Assembly (NCBI RefSeq): GCF_001686985.1
Contig: NZ_CP015322.1
Coordinates: 682,001 to 746,000, forward strand
DNA: 64,000 nucleotides
Reading direction: 5' to 3'
Source of the DNA: Mesorhizobium amorphae CCNWGS0123
Lineage (GTDB): Bacteria > Pseudomonadota > Alphaproteobacteria > Rhizobiales > Rhizobiaceae
Shown here one piece after another: positions 10,801 to 16,869 of the stretch (position 1 is the first letter of the stretch; each line of letters starts with the position of its first letter). A program made the position numbers and the translations under genes. Under the pieces are notes generated by a model that worked only from the letters and a program-made list of their open reading frames with translations, was not told where the DNA came from and searched no databases.

Positions 10801-11491
10801 GCCCACCTCCACGGCGCGGGAGCCGGACGGGCGCATTCTTCCCACCCCTCACGCTCGAGTTGCCCAGACGGATGAACCGGCCTCTGGCTCGGGCAGCGCA
10901 CCGCAGGATCGGCCGGCGCTCGGCCCCACCGATTGGCTGACCGACGCCCATATCACTGCGGATTACGGGCTCCTGGGCCAGGAGTTGCAGGGACGTTCTC
11001 CGGATCTGGCTGCCCGGACGCGCCTCGTGGATCCCCTCATATCATATCAACTGCGCTTGATCCCCGAGCGCGATGCACTCGGCGAATTCCAGCGCATAGT
11101 CCATAATCAGAATGAGGAGGATACGGCCGACTTCCTGTTCCTGCCAGTGAACGATGGCCGTGCTGGCGTTCCTGATAGTGGCAGCCACTGGTCGCTGCTG
11201 CTCGTTGATCGCCGCGACCGGGAAAACCCGGTCGGCTATCACTACGACTCGCTGGGAGCGTACCACCGCCCCATTGCAACGGAGTTCGCAGCAAGGCTGG
11301 GCGCCAGCCTGCGGCCAGTGCGCATGGCCAAACAGCACAACGGTTATGATTGCGGCGTCTTCATGCTGGAGGCCACGCGGGAGCTGGCTCGACGGTTGGC
11401 GCAAGAACCGCGGCTGCGGCGCGAGTCCCTGCACCTCGACAATCTGGTCGCCGATCGCCAGGCACTCCAGGAGCGGCTCGCGCGAATTTGA
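1826..11491 (+). CDS. giant SKWP-repeat type III effector with shikimate kinase and Ulp1-type protease domains
   Basis: TTG start preceded by GGGAGA seven bases upstream; 3221 residues. In order: Ser/Pro-rich N-terminus typical of secreted effectors; three 24-residue repeats each carrying a PK(K/R)RR basic motif (125-196); about 25 repeats of some 40 residues around LVNGFSKWP (roughly 350-1400), the hallmark of RipS/XopAD (SKWP) effectors; a large central region with a DFDGD motif at 2131-2135; a shikimate kinase-like domain (Walker A GMKGAGKS at 2720-2727, then VDSDKEIE, HFRHLE and ATGGGAF); and a C48/Ulp1-type cysteine protease domain with H3121, D3141, Q3170 and C3176. The SKWP plus shikimate-kinase arrangement recalls M. 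loti Mlr6361. The Ulp1 domain predicts cleavage of SUMO or a SUMO-like modifier in host cells. Delivery by type III secretion is inferred from the family and island context. Confidence 0.9.
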   Translation: MKRVDRSLNAPSGQDTHRPHPESDLDGGKDGSTFSSVVQGLRPENRELGAPSGQRPPSASDVRRGPSTDPSVNTRERQAGSRYLPHRDAPNWEKSSSRSGAEGRDADQSRASLRSASSPHRQSVSGLDHRPKKRRLDSGATQSTQSAISGLDHRPKRRRPDSDTTQSTQSAISGLDHRPKRRRLDSGATQSTQSAISEQQSNAALDAIYFARDIVGFSRAVVEYDKRLQGAGDGIHAAFMQKAAAQFRSQFVPCFEDDIRRGKSWGYATACNAVSREAGGQEGVEACKAMAARVAQLHGTLALRVDPKALSLFASSFGRHPQSKTCRNGTISIAEFCRDEGKALGVLKSQSLALLVNGFSKWAQRSETREGTEAVAREVGSRADRRVQLSDFTTQNLANLVNGFGKWPEEEWSRQATGAIADEVLRRDHRARLSDFNHQDLANLVNGFGKCPEEKVFRQATVAIAGEVLRLDRRARLSGFTQQELANMVHGFSKWPQEAASSEAAGAMAGEVIRRDRRAGLADFSHQDLANMVTSFSKWPQEEWSCHAIGAIAGQVGRRVAPGEFGLSDFNHQDLANMVNGFSKWPDEAVYRQATIKIARELSRRDREEGLADFTPQELANLVNGFSKCPDDADYHEATVVIAREVIRRRAQLPSFAYQNLTNLVNGFSKWPQQADCRDATLAIAREVTRRDDQSSHLTQQALAILVNGFSKWPQEAECGQAMVAIAGEVTRRAARGDGLSDFTTQGLANMVNGFSKWPDASNCRDATVVIAREILGGDVWLSNFTSQELANLVNGFSKWPKKEWSRQAAGAIASEVLRRGVRLRDFTHQHLANLVNGFGKWPEAPDCRDAAVAIAGEVFRHADQFSRLTQQGLATWVNGFSKWPREAVCRDVTLAIAGEVFRRDDPLSHLTQQTLAMLVNGFSKWPLETAFRQATVAIASEVSRRAARGEFGLSDFNHQDLANLANGFSKWPQEAECQQATDAIAHEVLRRDARLSDFTHQHLANLVNGFSKWPNGADCREATVAIAEEICWRQLSDCSPQELANLVNGFSKWPEAAASLQATVATAHEVLRRGAGLRDFNHQDLANLVNGFSKWPEEPDCRAAAVAIANEVPRRQLSDFAPQGLANMVNGSSKWPEAPECRAAAVAIANEVPRRQLSDFAPQGLANMVNGFSKWPDAPNCRDATLVIARAVLGRDVIRLSDFNSQGLANLVNGFSKWPDQARSQHATVAIAHEVLRRASSLSDFTHQELANLVNGFSKWPDQAGAQQATVAIALEVLLRASSLSDFTHQQLANLVNGFSKWPESQDPRDATFAIAGEVLGRAELSDFAPQGLANLVNGFSKWPDSEDCRQATTAIAGEAGQRQLSDFAPQGVAALMNGFSKWPEEAACRQSTIDIARALGTREQRFGVFTAPQLSMLANALSRMIMRAEESGDITDAALPKDRLHKLAHYLHYDNDRLGQANVLHITTIFKALGKARLFDDLGLLAPTGLNLLSELRKAPDFTTQNDLETMGNLCTALLPLARSPQKPLRWHRTQALNLLNDLQPAIEQKIEAHLNASDAERTRGPLASRCPALSIYQTLKTRAVLERLFRPPYVEGKRSDLRVRQQRLESKTKEILERTRGLIESDLSSMSWNLIAQIEADSPVDALDLFMEQDAEAIQAQHPASFFDVHQVLRTMDHEPRSPQGDAGLMQLPVVDMLGRKVATEPERRYSIFHRLTAGAVNVVAVQLPGTPSAFMLARTVSVNGVPYRADLFGGSKLKPPRLTVSRIAARAPGELAKPTGGKLLAIPYAETAPGTAFEQLSRAWAPFKEAYYYTQRRGFAAPPAIKGISPHDYALEGAFKLVLLPDRPANEEHPFKLTGPKGPIALRPHDGCGFIRASLANLMPAVRRGGEQESPDRVLAFGEGRKSLLPSSALQHYPRAEKVADEAREKAKSWLESRQKRELTSEELFRVVTAGHIDGLGAVAVPSGDGYLHVPTLKSETLSGGGVLIGRSPYDKPNLRPFAPDQVRSAVDGGPTTAFLDQCVTIQYSFNVAQKSGQELATDDPTFFAKGLLIVVPDEMWPADFADQGLVMSAEDVKCHSNWTTGKDRVKADTPVDCVGILQATEVFAPGSLVAVPIGEQKKLDGDFDGDSLVIIGDRPQLYEHVRQFDQEEQARGLRSLKPPKSHTPAIEDGRYKFGRASQILAATRNVLEIYTGLQRGFLAQSHEARKWFAERAIFGTYEGIHQELKRDIRGLLEQEQVSAQNVQDKLEKARHEIELAEHPVAREMATLLLTELEAWAASSDKQDLPETVTSASEGHVAMSQPLCELFPELAETFSATAQPLDRIQLLVDRYPSRIDPRPDGYNPHDLVQSASNLLSLGIKVGTDAYKSDTGAHIFMFKSRQLQRLLQQTPGLKSVPYAKSIAAPLIQGTFDVDATLEDLKENPSLAASIMETSIHLATEQGILRKPSGRQPEAEDSAMTITLTRLEASERAQIEAARAQTEEKDITLTATAVAEALRRADIKVKMPHLAQRLRSESSMTGQLIGMQVPFEAGTQLIGNAVRHVFELPDEDFTRGFKKAILDFDESGYAEISTTNWFRTRSPTFVGIKTVLATPGGYRFEVEFHTPDSYKAKIDNHDTYKELQKLLELQRESGESLDQSIAEQLLERVRQACNKVVIPEGAIGIPHWEADADSTVVASLARRLQVAPSKRTGRSQIETEILGALGTRPIVLVGMKGAGKSSFGRALAKRLGLRFVDSDKEIEVKTGKSIARILAEDGEAHFRHLEVNKIRQSLEQGPAVLATGGGAFMIKEVRDHVGEKAVSIWLNTSEDVIRRNLKHNTRRSKMQTADQDQAVTELMHLRNPTYKLADLTIALQHQRDLKSANVCVTALHAYLCGKEAPGLGSAGQIADRILVSGARDDAEQRAENTGNQATSSTQGVKVLTDPFAASRAGEIRRYALQDEQIGDADHQQEQRRDAGLDAAVNAVKILEATGHVPMTRFSTNGEPTSTAREPDGRILPTPHARVAQTDEPASGSGSAPQDRPALGPTDWLTDAHITADYGLLGQELQGRSPDLAARTRLVDPLISYQLRLIPERDALGEFQRIVHNQNEEDTADFLFLPVNDGRAGVPDSGSHWSLLLVDRRDRENPVGYHYDSLGAYHRPIATEFAARLGASLRPVRMAKQHNGYDCGVFMLEATRELARRLAQEPRLRRESLHLDNLVADRQALQERLARI
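2198..2413 (+). repeat. three tandem 72-bp repeats encoding basic NLS-like motifs
   Basis: Units begin at 2198, 2270 and 2342, are nearly identical, and each encodes 24 residues of the form SGLDHRPKKRRLDSGATQST plus QSAI. Each unit holds one PKKRR or PKRRR cluster resembling a monopartite nuclear localisation signal. The near identity at DNA level suggests recent amplification. Confidence 0.9.
2874..6050 (+). repeat. SKWP repeat array (about 25 units of 114-129 bp)
   Basis: The translated unit is roughly: acidic/aromatic linker, A-[TI]-x-A-I-A-x-E-V-x-R-R, LSDF, TxQxLANLVNGFSKWP. I count 25 clear SKWP-type cores, with degenerate units at both ends (GRHPQ at the start, LANALSRM at the end). 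Known SKWP repeats are helical and HEAT/armadillo-like, so a long solenoid is expected. Two units around 5128-5322 are almost identical over 75 bp with a 120-bp period, a sign of recent unequal exchange. Confidence 0.9.
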
Positions 11492-11736
11492 TGACGCGCT
11501 CGGGCTGATGGAGCTGGCTGGGGGCGCTCTCGCCGGCACCAGAGCCGGCCCAGAATAGCCTCCTCCTGAGGGAGGCGATTTCTGCGATGAGTTGTCCGGC
11601 GATGAAACGAAATCAAGTGGCCACGTCAAACTGTTTGGCGTGCTGTCGGGGATTGAGGTTGGTATGCCCTGTTTTTCTCGTGGCATGGACCGTGGCGCCA
11701 TTCAGGATTGGCTCCGTCACGCCGTCCAGCCCCAGC
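11492..11736. other. non-coding gap after the effector
   Basis: No gene recognised; short antisense frames are shadows. Confidence 0.4.
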
Positions 11737-12005
11737 ATGGCGGCCTCGATGACGCTCGACATCGGCCCCGGGACAGGTCCCGCGCTGGAGCTCGGTCCGG
11801 AAACCGGCCCGTTCATACGGGCGCTGCTGTCGCGCGTGGGGCGGGAGAAGGTTCTGACGCTGATCGGATCCGCCCCGGATTTCGCAGCGCTGCTTAAGCG
11901 GCGGTTTCCCGCTGCCCGGATCTTCGAAATGGATGCCGTCGGCCTGCGCCATGTATCGCTGTTCCAGAGGCCAGTGTTTGGTGCCGCCGTCACCGGGCTG
12001 CCGTT
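11737..12005 (+). pseudogene. fragment of a phospholipid N-methyltransferase-like gene
   Basis: The frame reads SMTLDIGPGTGPALELGPETG, then GREKVLTLIGSAPDFAALL and FPAARIFEMDA. This matches the SAM-binding core of rhizobial PmtA/rRNA-dimethylase-like methyltransferases (LELGPGTG...LTLVE...F...L..RFP.A.....DA). The surrounding sequence on both sides is unrelated, so only about 90 codons of the methyltransferase survive. Homology is judged from pattern memory. Confidence 0.6.
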
Positions 12006-12007
12006 CC

Positions 12008-12101
12008 GCCGACGCCGTATTGGACCAGCTTGTTCACAATGCCTATCGCATCGAACTCAACGGCGAGAGCTTGCGAAAACAGAAAGCCGTGACCACCAAT
12101 C
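12008..12101 (+). pseudogene. 3' scrap of an IS21-family istB gene
   Basis: The frame gives ADAVLDQLVHNAYRIELNGE followed by SLRKQKA, the conserved C-terminus of IstB ATPase helper proteins. Nothing else of the element is visible here. Confidence 0.65.
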
Positions 12102-12393
12102 AACTACCCTGGCTTGACGCACACAACCGGTTCAGGTCAAAAACCTGCACGATCCAGGGGCACACTAACCGGACCGCATTGAAAGGCTTGAAAGATAAAT
12201 TCTTGCGGTGGTGAGAAAGGACGACAGCGCTCGCCGCCTGAGAAGAATTCCCGGCGTGGTGCCGAAGCATGAGGGAAGCGATGGCGCTTGTAGCCGGCCG
12301 GCGAAGTGTTCATGCACGTGCATATATCGCGACGGCTCCTCACGGTGCGCCACCATGAGATCGCCCCCTCAGCCCAAACGGGGATCAGCCCTA
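12102..12393. other. no recognisable gene
   Basis: Unassigned debris between the IstB scrap and the inverted effector copy; nothing identified. Confidence 0.4.
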
Positions 12394-12704
12394 AGCCGCT
12401 CCTGGAGTGCCTGGCGATCGGCGACCAGATTGTCGAGGTGCAGGGACCCGTGCCGCAGCCGCGGTTTTTGCGCCAACCGTCGAGTCAGCTCCCGCGTGGC
12501 CTCCAGCATGAAGACGCCGCAATCATAACCGTTGTGCTGTTGGGCCATGCGCACTGGCCGCAGGCGGGCGCCCAGGGGCCGAGCGCTAGCCGATCCTGCG
12601 GTGCGCTGCCCGAGCCAGAGGCCGGTTCATCCGTCTGGGCAACTCGAGCGTGAGGGGTGGGAAGAATGCGCCCGTCCGGCTCCCGCGCCGTGGAGGTGGG
12701 CTCA
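12394..12704 (-). pseudogene. inverted, internally deleted copy of the 3' end of the SKWP/Ulp1 effector
   Basis: The minus strand reproduces two blocks of the effector 3' end. One matches effector positions about 10795-10925 (EPTSTAREPDGRILPTPHAR onwards). The other, joined directly to it, matches about 11300-11485 (HNGYDCGVFMLEATREL to LQERL). The intervening 370 bp or so, including the catalytic His and Asp codons, is missing. Similarity at nucleotide level is very high with a few substitutions, so this is a relatively recent duplicate or the end of a second effector paralogue, now dead. Confidence 0.85.
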
Positions 12705-12896
12705 TTCGGTCGAATCCGGCACGTGTGAAGCCGCCGGCCGCCGAGCGACCGAGGTCTTCGTCGACCGTCTCGATGCGAGACAATATTGCAGGGCGCTGCT
12801 CTCACGATTGTGGAGGACCTGATGGGCCGAGGATAGCCGAACATACAGGATCGCCTTGCGCTCCAGATGATGCGGCCTGATCTTCTCAGACATCAT
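12702..12896 (-). pseudogene. N-terminal remnant of a serine recombinase
   Basis: The frame begins MMSEKIRPHHLERKAILYVR and continues LSSAHQVLHNRESSALQY, the start of a large serine-recombinase (resolvase-domain) family common in rhizobial islands. After SSALQY it falls out of frame; a neighbouring frame still shows DEDLGRSAAGGFTRAGFDRM. The rest of the gene is gone, replaced by the inverted effector copy. Confidence 0.8.
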
Positions 12897-13090
12897 GGCG
12901 CGCCTCCTGTCGTTCCCGAGCGAGGTCGCCGTTGGCGTGGTCGAGGATCAGGCGGATCATCAGCTTCATCAGCGTCCGGCGCGTCTCGGCGGGCAGCGTC
13001 TGCCATTGCGGCGTCTTGCTGCGTCTCGACAGCGTGCGGATTGGAGAACAGATCGAACTGGTACCTGGTGAGCTGGCGCGGCATGGACAT
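12886..13090 (-). pseudogene. small partner gene of the serine recombinase, frameshifted
   Basis: The gene starts MSMPRQLTRYQFDLFSNPHA in one frame and, after a one-base shift near 13010, continues TPQWQTLPAETRRTLMKLMI...HDV-stop in another. Its stop overlaps the recombinase start (ATGATGTCTGA). This small protein regularly precedes this recombinase family in rhizobia; its function is unknown to me. The shift makes it a pseudogene. Confidence 0.7.
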
Positions 13091-13433
13091 CTCCCCGATT
13101 CGCGTCGTGAGCGCCCAATGCTGCGCTCGAATCTCGCATTTGCGATGGGGTGCCCGAAGCGGGTGCTACATCCTGCAGCAGGGTCGCCAAGGCGCGTAGC
13201 GCAGCAATATCGACATGGGAGCGGCGCCAACCTGCCAGGCGGCACTAGCCGCCCGATCAAACATCCAGGCTGGAATCTCCAGCCACCGATCGGATCCCCG
13301 ACCAGAGAGGCTGCAACGGAAACCCTCTCTACCAGCCTTCTCGACCACCTCATGAATATGGGCCAGGCTCCCGGCCCAAGGATGCCACGGGTAGAAAAGC
13401 TCGTGCTCCGCGATCCCGTGGGCGTTCTGTCGT
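13091..13433 (-). pseudogene. third gene of the recombinase cassette, degraded
   Basis: The minus strand reads AEHELFYPWHPWAGSLAHIH, then EVVEKAGREGFRCSLSG and DRWLEIPAWMFDRAA, before drifting out of frame. The pattern matches the hypothetical protein that heads this recombinase cassette in rhizobial islands (HPWHG...HEV.EKA...FRCSL...RWLEVPAWMFDRA). Confidence 0.6.
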
Positions 13434-13440
13434 CGTGTTG

Positions 13441-13530
13441 TCTAACGAGGTGCGCCCGCATGGGGCGATCGGGCACAAGGCCCCGATCTCGTTGCTTAAT
13501 CCCGATGGCGCCGCCAGCCCGCCATCGTGA
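13441..13530 (+). pseudogene. 3' scrap of an IS3-family OrfB transposase
   Basis: The frame reads SNEVRPHGAIGHKAPISLLN then PDGAASPPS-stop, the usual end of IS3-family OrfB integrases (YNEVRPHSAIG...). No more of the element is present. Confidence 0.65.
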
Positions 13531-13646
13531 GAAAGCCGGGAAACTCTACCTTCCGGCGGTCTAGAGAATGGTATCGGGGTAACGAAAACAAATACTCTAA
13601 TTGCTGATGGATGAAAGTTCAGCCGCAGGTCATTTTAAGCGAGGCA

Positions 13647-13769
13647 TTATAGACGAGGCACAATTAACCCCAAACCCAAAGCCAGCCAAAGAAGCCACCC
13701 TCCGGAAAGTTCGGATGCTTCTTCAGGAGTTAACTCGGTTACTCCATAGGTTGACATAACGGTTTTCAT
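13647..13769 (-). CDS. 40-residue peptide with double-glycine leader (bacteriocin-like)
   Basis: ATG at 13769 is preceded by a strong GGGAGA ribosome site. The peptide begins MKTVMSTYGVTELTPEEASE and continues LSGG, then a 16-residue hydrophobic tail WLLWLALGLGLIVPRL. The acidic LTPEEASELSGG stretch is the classic double-glycine leader that C39-peptidase ABC transporters cleave. The tail would be a small membrane-active peptide or a membrane anchor. A sigma54 promoter (13844-13860) and a NifA site (13934-13949) lie just upstream on the same strand, so expression in nitrogen-fixing nodules is predicted. No C39 transporter lies in this window; the type I exporter at 22.1 kb lacks the peptidase domain. 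Function beyond this is inference. Confidence 0.65.
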   Translation of the reverse strand: MKTVMSTYGVTELTPEEASELSGGWLLWLALGLGLIVPRL

Positions 13770-13843
13770 TGTTGTCTCCCTTTCGAATGAGAAGATAAGT
13801 CAGTGACGACGGTTGGCAACTCAGGCCGTCGCGCAAAGGGAGT

Positions 13844-13860
13844 AGCAAGAGTTGCGCCAA
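13844..13860 (-). promoter_or_regulatory. sigma54 (-24/-12) promoter of the small peptide gene
   Basis: On the minus strand the sequence is TTGGCGCAACTCTTGCT, against consensus YTGGCACGRNNNTTGCW. The invariant GG-N10-GC is exact and only two other positions deviate. It sits about 75 bp before the ATG. Confidence 0.65.
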
Positions 13861-13933
13861 CGTTAGAGAAATAAAATCTGCATTTATTCAACGGCTTCTG
13901 AGAGTGCGGCGGCGCGCCCGCCGAACAAAACCG

Positions 13934-13949
13934 TGTCGCGGACGCGACA
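13934..13949. promoter_or_regulatory. NifA upstream activator site (TGT-N10-ACA)
   Basis: TGTCGCGGACGCGACA is a perfect TGT-N10-ACA and also a near-perfect palindrome. It is about 75-90 bp upstream of the -24 element, the usual distance for a NifA-activated promoter. Confidence 0.7.
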
Positions 13950-14040
13950 AACCCGACTGTAGAACTGGACGACGCAAGCGTACTCGGGCGAGCGGCAACG
14001 AGTAAATGGTACAAGTCCAGAACAATGAAGAGGTAGTGAT

Positions 14041-14318
14041 CCGTCACTTGTCGCCCGCATCATCCGCTCGACCAGGATGGCGGTGTTGGCGCCAATCCCG
14101 GCTGCCTGACGGATCAGGTTCGCCGGTTTCGTGTTGGCGTAGCGCTGGTGCGCCTTGGGGATGTGCTCGTTGACGGTGGCCGCAGCGCTGCCGACGAGAT
14201 CGGCGCCACCCTTGAGACCGCCAATCGCAAGCGAAAGCATCGCGAAGTTGCGGGTCCGCTTCGCCGGCGCTGGGGTTTCCGGCTCTTTCGGTCTGCACCG
14301 AGCCAACGTGTTGGCCAA
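14041..14318 (-). pseudogene. unidentified gene fragment
   Basis: A frame starting MANTLARCRPKEPETPAPAK gives a coherent Ala/Gly-rich stretch (LAIGGLKGGADLVGSAAATV...QAAGIGANTAILVERMMRA) down to about 14045. It then runs into the promoter region of the small peptide, where coding character is lost. I do not recognise it; it is probably a decayed gene. Confidence 0.3.
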
Positions 14319-14336
14319 TACGGAGGGCGCCGTTCT

Positions 14337-16523
14337 TCAGCCCACTTCAGGATAAATACGAACGCGTGGACCGCCGTCCGTTTCTACGAACTCGCCCCTG
14401 TAGGGCACGCCGCGGATGTTGAAATACGTTGGGCGCCCGGGTTCCGGCATGAGGTGCTCACCCTCTAGTGCTCGAGCAAGGTAGTTCGGAAGCAAGCGTT
14501 CGCGGTGCTGCCATCCCCCGCGGATAAGATACCCAAGATCCGCTACACCCTGACTGGATGGCCCAGCTTCATTTATCTGCCGAGAGGATGACGCGGCTTC
14601 ATCTCCCTGCCTGGCGCGAGGATGATGGATGAGACGAACGTCGCTGCGCCCTGCGGGCCCCAGCGTGACCGAGTACCGCTCACCGTTGATGTCGACCCGC
14701 CTTGGGCCGAACTGGTTTGGCAGGAGGTTGACGTTCTCCAAGACGTCTATCAGGATAGCCGAGGCGGATTGAGAGCCGTGGCGCCAGCCCTCGCCCACAA
14801 CAGGCCCAATATCCGGCACCTCCTGCGGGGGCGTTGGTGGCCCGACGAACGAGGGCTGTCTGGTATGGCCAGGCACATAGTCATGCAGTCCATACGGTGT
14901 GGGTGGACTCAGATTAACGAGGGGCTCAAAGTCGCCATAGAAGTCTGACGACGCACCTGCGGCAGACGATGGTGTCGCTGGTTCTTGCATATACTCCCTG
15001 AACCAATTCCAGGCTCCCTCGCTTGGTGCGCCTGTGGATGGTGTTGCGGGACGCTCTTGCGAAGAGCTAGGCTGCGGGCCGCGGTGTGGTGCAGGCGACC
15101 ATGATGCAGGTTCTTGCATATGCCCCCTGAACCAATTCCAAGCGCCCTCGCTTGGCGTGCCTATGGATGGTGTTGCGGGACGCTCTTGCGAAGAGCTAGG
15201 CTGAGGGCCGCGGTGTGGTGCAGGCGACCATGATGCAGGTTCTTGCATGTGCTCCCTCAACAAAGTCCAAGCGCCCTCGCTCGGGGAGGCTGGCATTGGG
15301 GGAAGCTCTTGCGATGACGCGGGCTGCCGAGCGGGAGTTAACCCCAGCATTTGGTTTGCATCGAGCACCTGTTGGTATCGCTGGAGCCTGAGCAAATCGG
15401 GCTTGATTTTGGTGTCCTCCGCTTGTTGCTTATACTCCTCAACATCTTGGGCGAGCCCATGGGTGAAGAGTCTGCCAGCCATGGCGCCCCTGCCATGCCC
15501 CTGCAGCCAATCACTCAGTCTGGAAAGACGACGAGCCTGTCTGTCGACGGTGTCCGGCTCAACCCTGCCTGTCGCCTTTTCCGCTGCAGCCCACATGTCG
15601 ATGAGAGTCGCGTCTGCGGAATAGGGAGCCAGGCGGTGGCTGCTGGTCGACAAGACGTTTCCGGCCTGAACATCCCGAAGTTTGTTTAATGCTGCCTTGG
15701 TGCGCCTGGTACCGCTCTTGCAATCCGTCGCGTAGGCTTCCAAATCGCGCTCCAACCCAGGTTCGAGCTGAGGGTTGCCAAGCCTGCCCGCGATTGGCGC
15801 CCTCCCGTTCCTGCTAAGCCAGGCGCTGAAATTGCGCACGTCGGCTTGAGCATTTCGAATGGTGCCGTCGCTCATCCGGCCTGTGGCTCGGCTTCGAAAC
15901 TCTTCCAAGAGCGCCTCGTCTGCGTCAAAGACACCGCGTATGCGGGACGGTTGCTTGGCGTGATACACTCGAACGCTCGTTGAAACGACCTCTTGCTGCA
16001 CTGGAGCGCCAAACGCCTTGTCGCGGTGGCTCCCGCTGAACGCTTTCCCCACACCTGACTTGATGCGCGACCACAGTCCGCGGTTCTTGCCTTTCTTCGT
16101 CTGGACTTCGGGCTGCGCCACAGGTGACGAGGTGTAACGTGCGCTGCTGAACGGATCAGGACGAAGACTGGACTGCGGCGGCACTTGGCTCGTCCCTCCA
16201 AGGTGAGCTTGGGGGATGTCGACGCTGTGGCGGCTGCCGCTGAAATAGCTGTCACTCGGCGTAAACCGAGGCGGCGTCCGCATGGAAGCGCCCATGTCAC
16301 GCCAGGCCCCTCCACCGCGCTTTCCGGAGAGTGCATCAGGCGAGCCATCCTCACCGGAGCTCTCATCAGAGGAACTGAGTTGCAACTCGCCAAGCTGCTC
16401 CTCAAAGCTCGTTCGCTGGCGCGCATGTTCCGATTGCTGGCCCGGCGGCCGTTGATAGTACGCTCGCGCGAATGCCTCCACATCAAAATCGAACAGGTTG
16501 AAGTTGTTGTTCGTTCGTTCCAT
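14337..16523 (-). CDS. tts-box-controlled type III effector (repeat protein, no Ulp1 domain)
   Basis: 728 residues; ATG at 16523, with a good tts box about 195 bp upstream. The N-terminus is Ser/Gln/Asn-rich, as in secreted effectors. Two related helical modules follow at roughly 200-385 (FSAWLSRNGRAPIAGRL and LSDWLQGHGRGAMAGRL), of a type I associate with bradyrhizobial NopD/Bel2-5-like effectors. Then come a Pro/Ser-rich 43-residue repeat (SEGAWNWFRxHMQEPASWSP...) and two C-terminal modules of the form GWxH...LLPNQFGPRRVDINGERY / LMPEPGRPTYFNIRGVPY. It lacks the Ulp1 protease domain of those relatives. No signal peptide or membrane helix. The effector call rests on the tts box and module resemblance. 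Confidence 0.75.
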   Translation of the reverse strand: MERTNNNFNLFDFDVEAFARAYYQRPPGQQSEHARQRTSFEEQLGELQLSSSDESSGEDGSPDALSGKRGGGAWRDMGASMRTPPRFTPSDSYFSGSRHSVDIPQAHLGGTSQVPPQSSLRPDPFSSARYTSSPVAQPEVQTKKGKNRGLWSRIKSGVGKAFSGSHRDKAFGAPVQQEVVSTSVRVYHAKQPSRIRGVFDADEALLEEFRSRATGRMSDGTIRNAQADVRNFSAWLSRNGRAPIAGRLGNPQLEPGLERDLEAYATDCKSGTRRTKAALNKLRDVQAGNVLSTSSHRLAPYSADATLIDMWAAAEKATGRVEPDTVDRQARRLSRLSDWLQGHGRGAMAGRLFTHGLAQDVEEYKQQAEDTKIKPDLLRLQRYQQVLDANQMLGLTPARQPASSQELPPMPASPSEGAWTLLREHMQEPASWSPAPHRGPQPSSSQERPATPSIGTPSEGAWNWFRGHMQEPASWSPAPHRGPQPSSSQERPATPSTGAPSEGAWNWFREYMQEPATPSSAAGASSDFYGDFEPLVNLSPPTPYGLHDYVPGHTRQPSFVGPPTPPQEVPDIGPVVGEGWRHGSQSASAILIDVLENVNLLPNQFGPRRVDINGERYSVTLGPAGRSDVRLIHHPRARQGDEAASSSRQINEAGPSSQGVADLGYLIRGGWQHRERLLPNYLARALEGEHLMPEPGRPTYFNIRGVPYRGEFVETDGGPRVRIYPEVG
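14980..15260 (-). repeat. 129-bp tandem repeat inside the effector gene
   Basis: Units begin at 14980, 15109 and 15238 (the last partial) and are nearly identical. They encode a 43-residue Pro/Ser/Trp-rich module with HMQEPASWSPAPHRGPQPSS at its centre. Confidence 0.85.
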
Positions 16524-16717
16524 GACACCTCACAAATCCGCACGGCAAACTGAAATCTGGCGCACGTCAAAGCGCTGAGTAAGCGGCGAAGCCTTCGGCC
16601 GATAATCCGGGTATCGGAATCTGAAACCAGCACAACGATGAATCGTATTCACCGCGACCAAGGCTACCGCCAGCGACCCTTACGCAGCATCGCCGCCTCG
16701 CTTCGAGGCTCCCATGC

Positions 16718-16745
16718 TAGGCGACGTAGCTGTTGACAGGCTGAC
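16718..16745 (-). promoter_or_regulatory. tts box (TtsI operator)
   Basis: On the minus strand it begins GTCAGCCTGTCAACAGCT and ends TA after 28 bases. It keeps GTCAGC, the central AGCT and the terminal TA of the consensus GTCAGCTTNTCGAAAGCT-N8-TA. It lies upstream of and in the same orientation as the 728-residue effector. Confidence 0.65.
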
Positions 16746-16869
16746 GAGCCTCAGAAAATTGTCCGGGACGCCTGCGGCATGTCGCCGTTCCCGGCCAGGA
16801 ATCCCTGTCACGTACGCTCTGATCTGGGTCGGATGGTGCGGCGATTTCTATGAAATCGATGGGTCCTGC

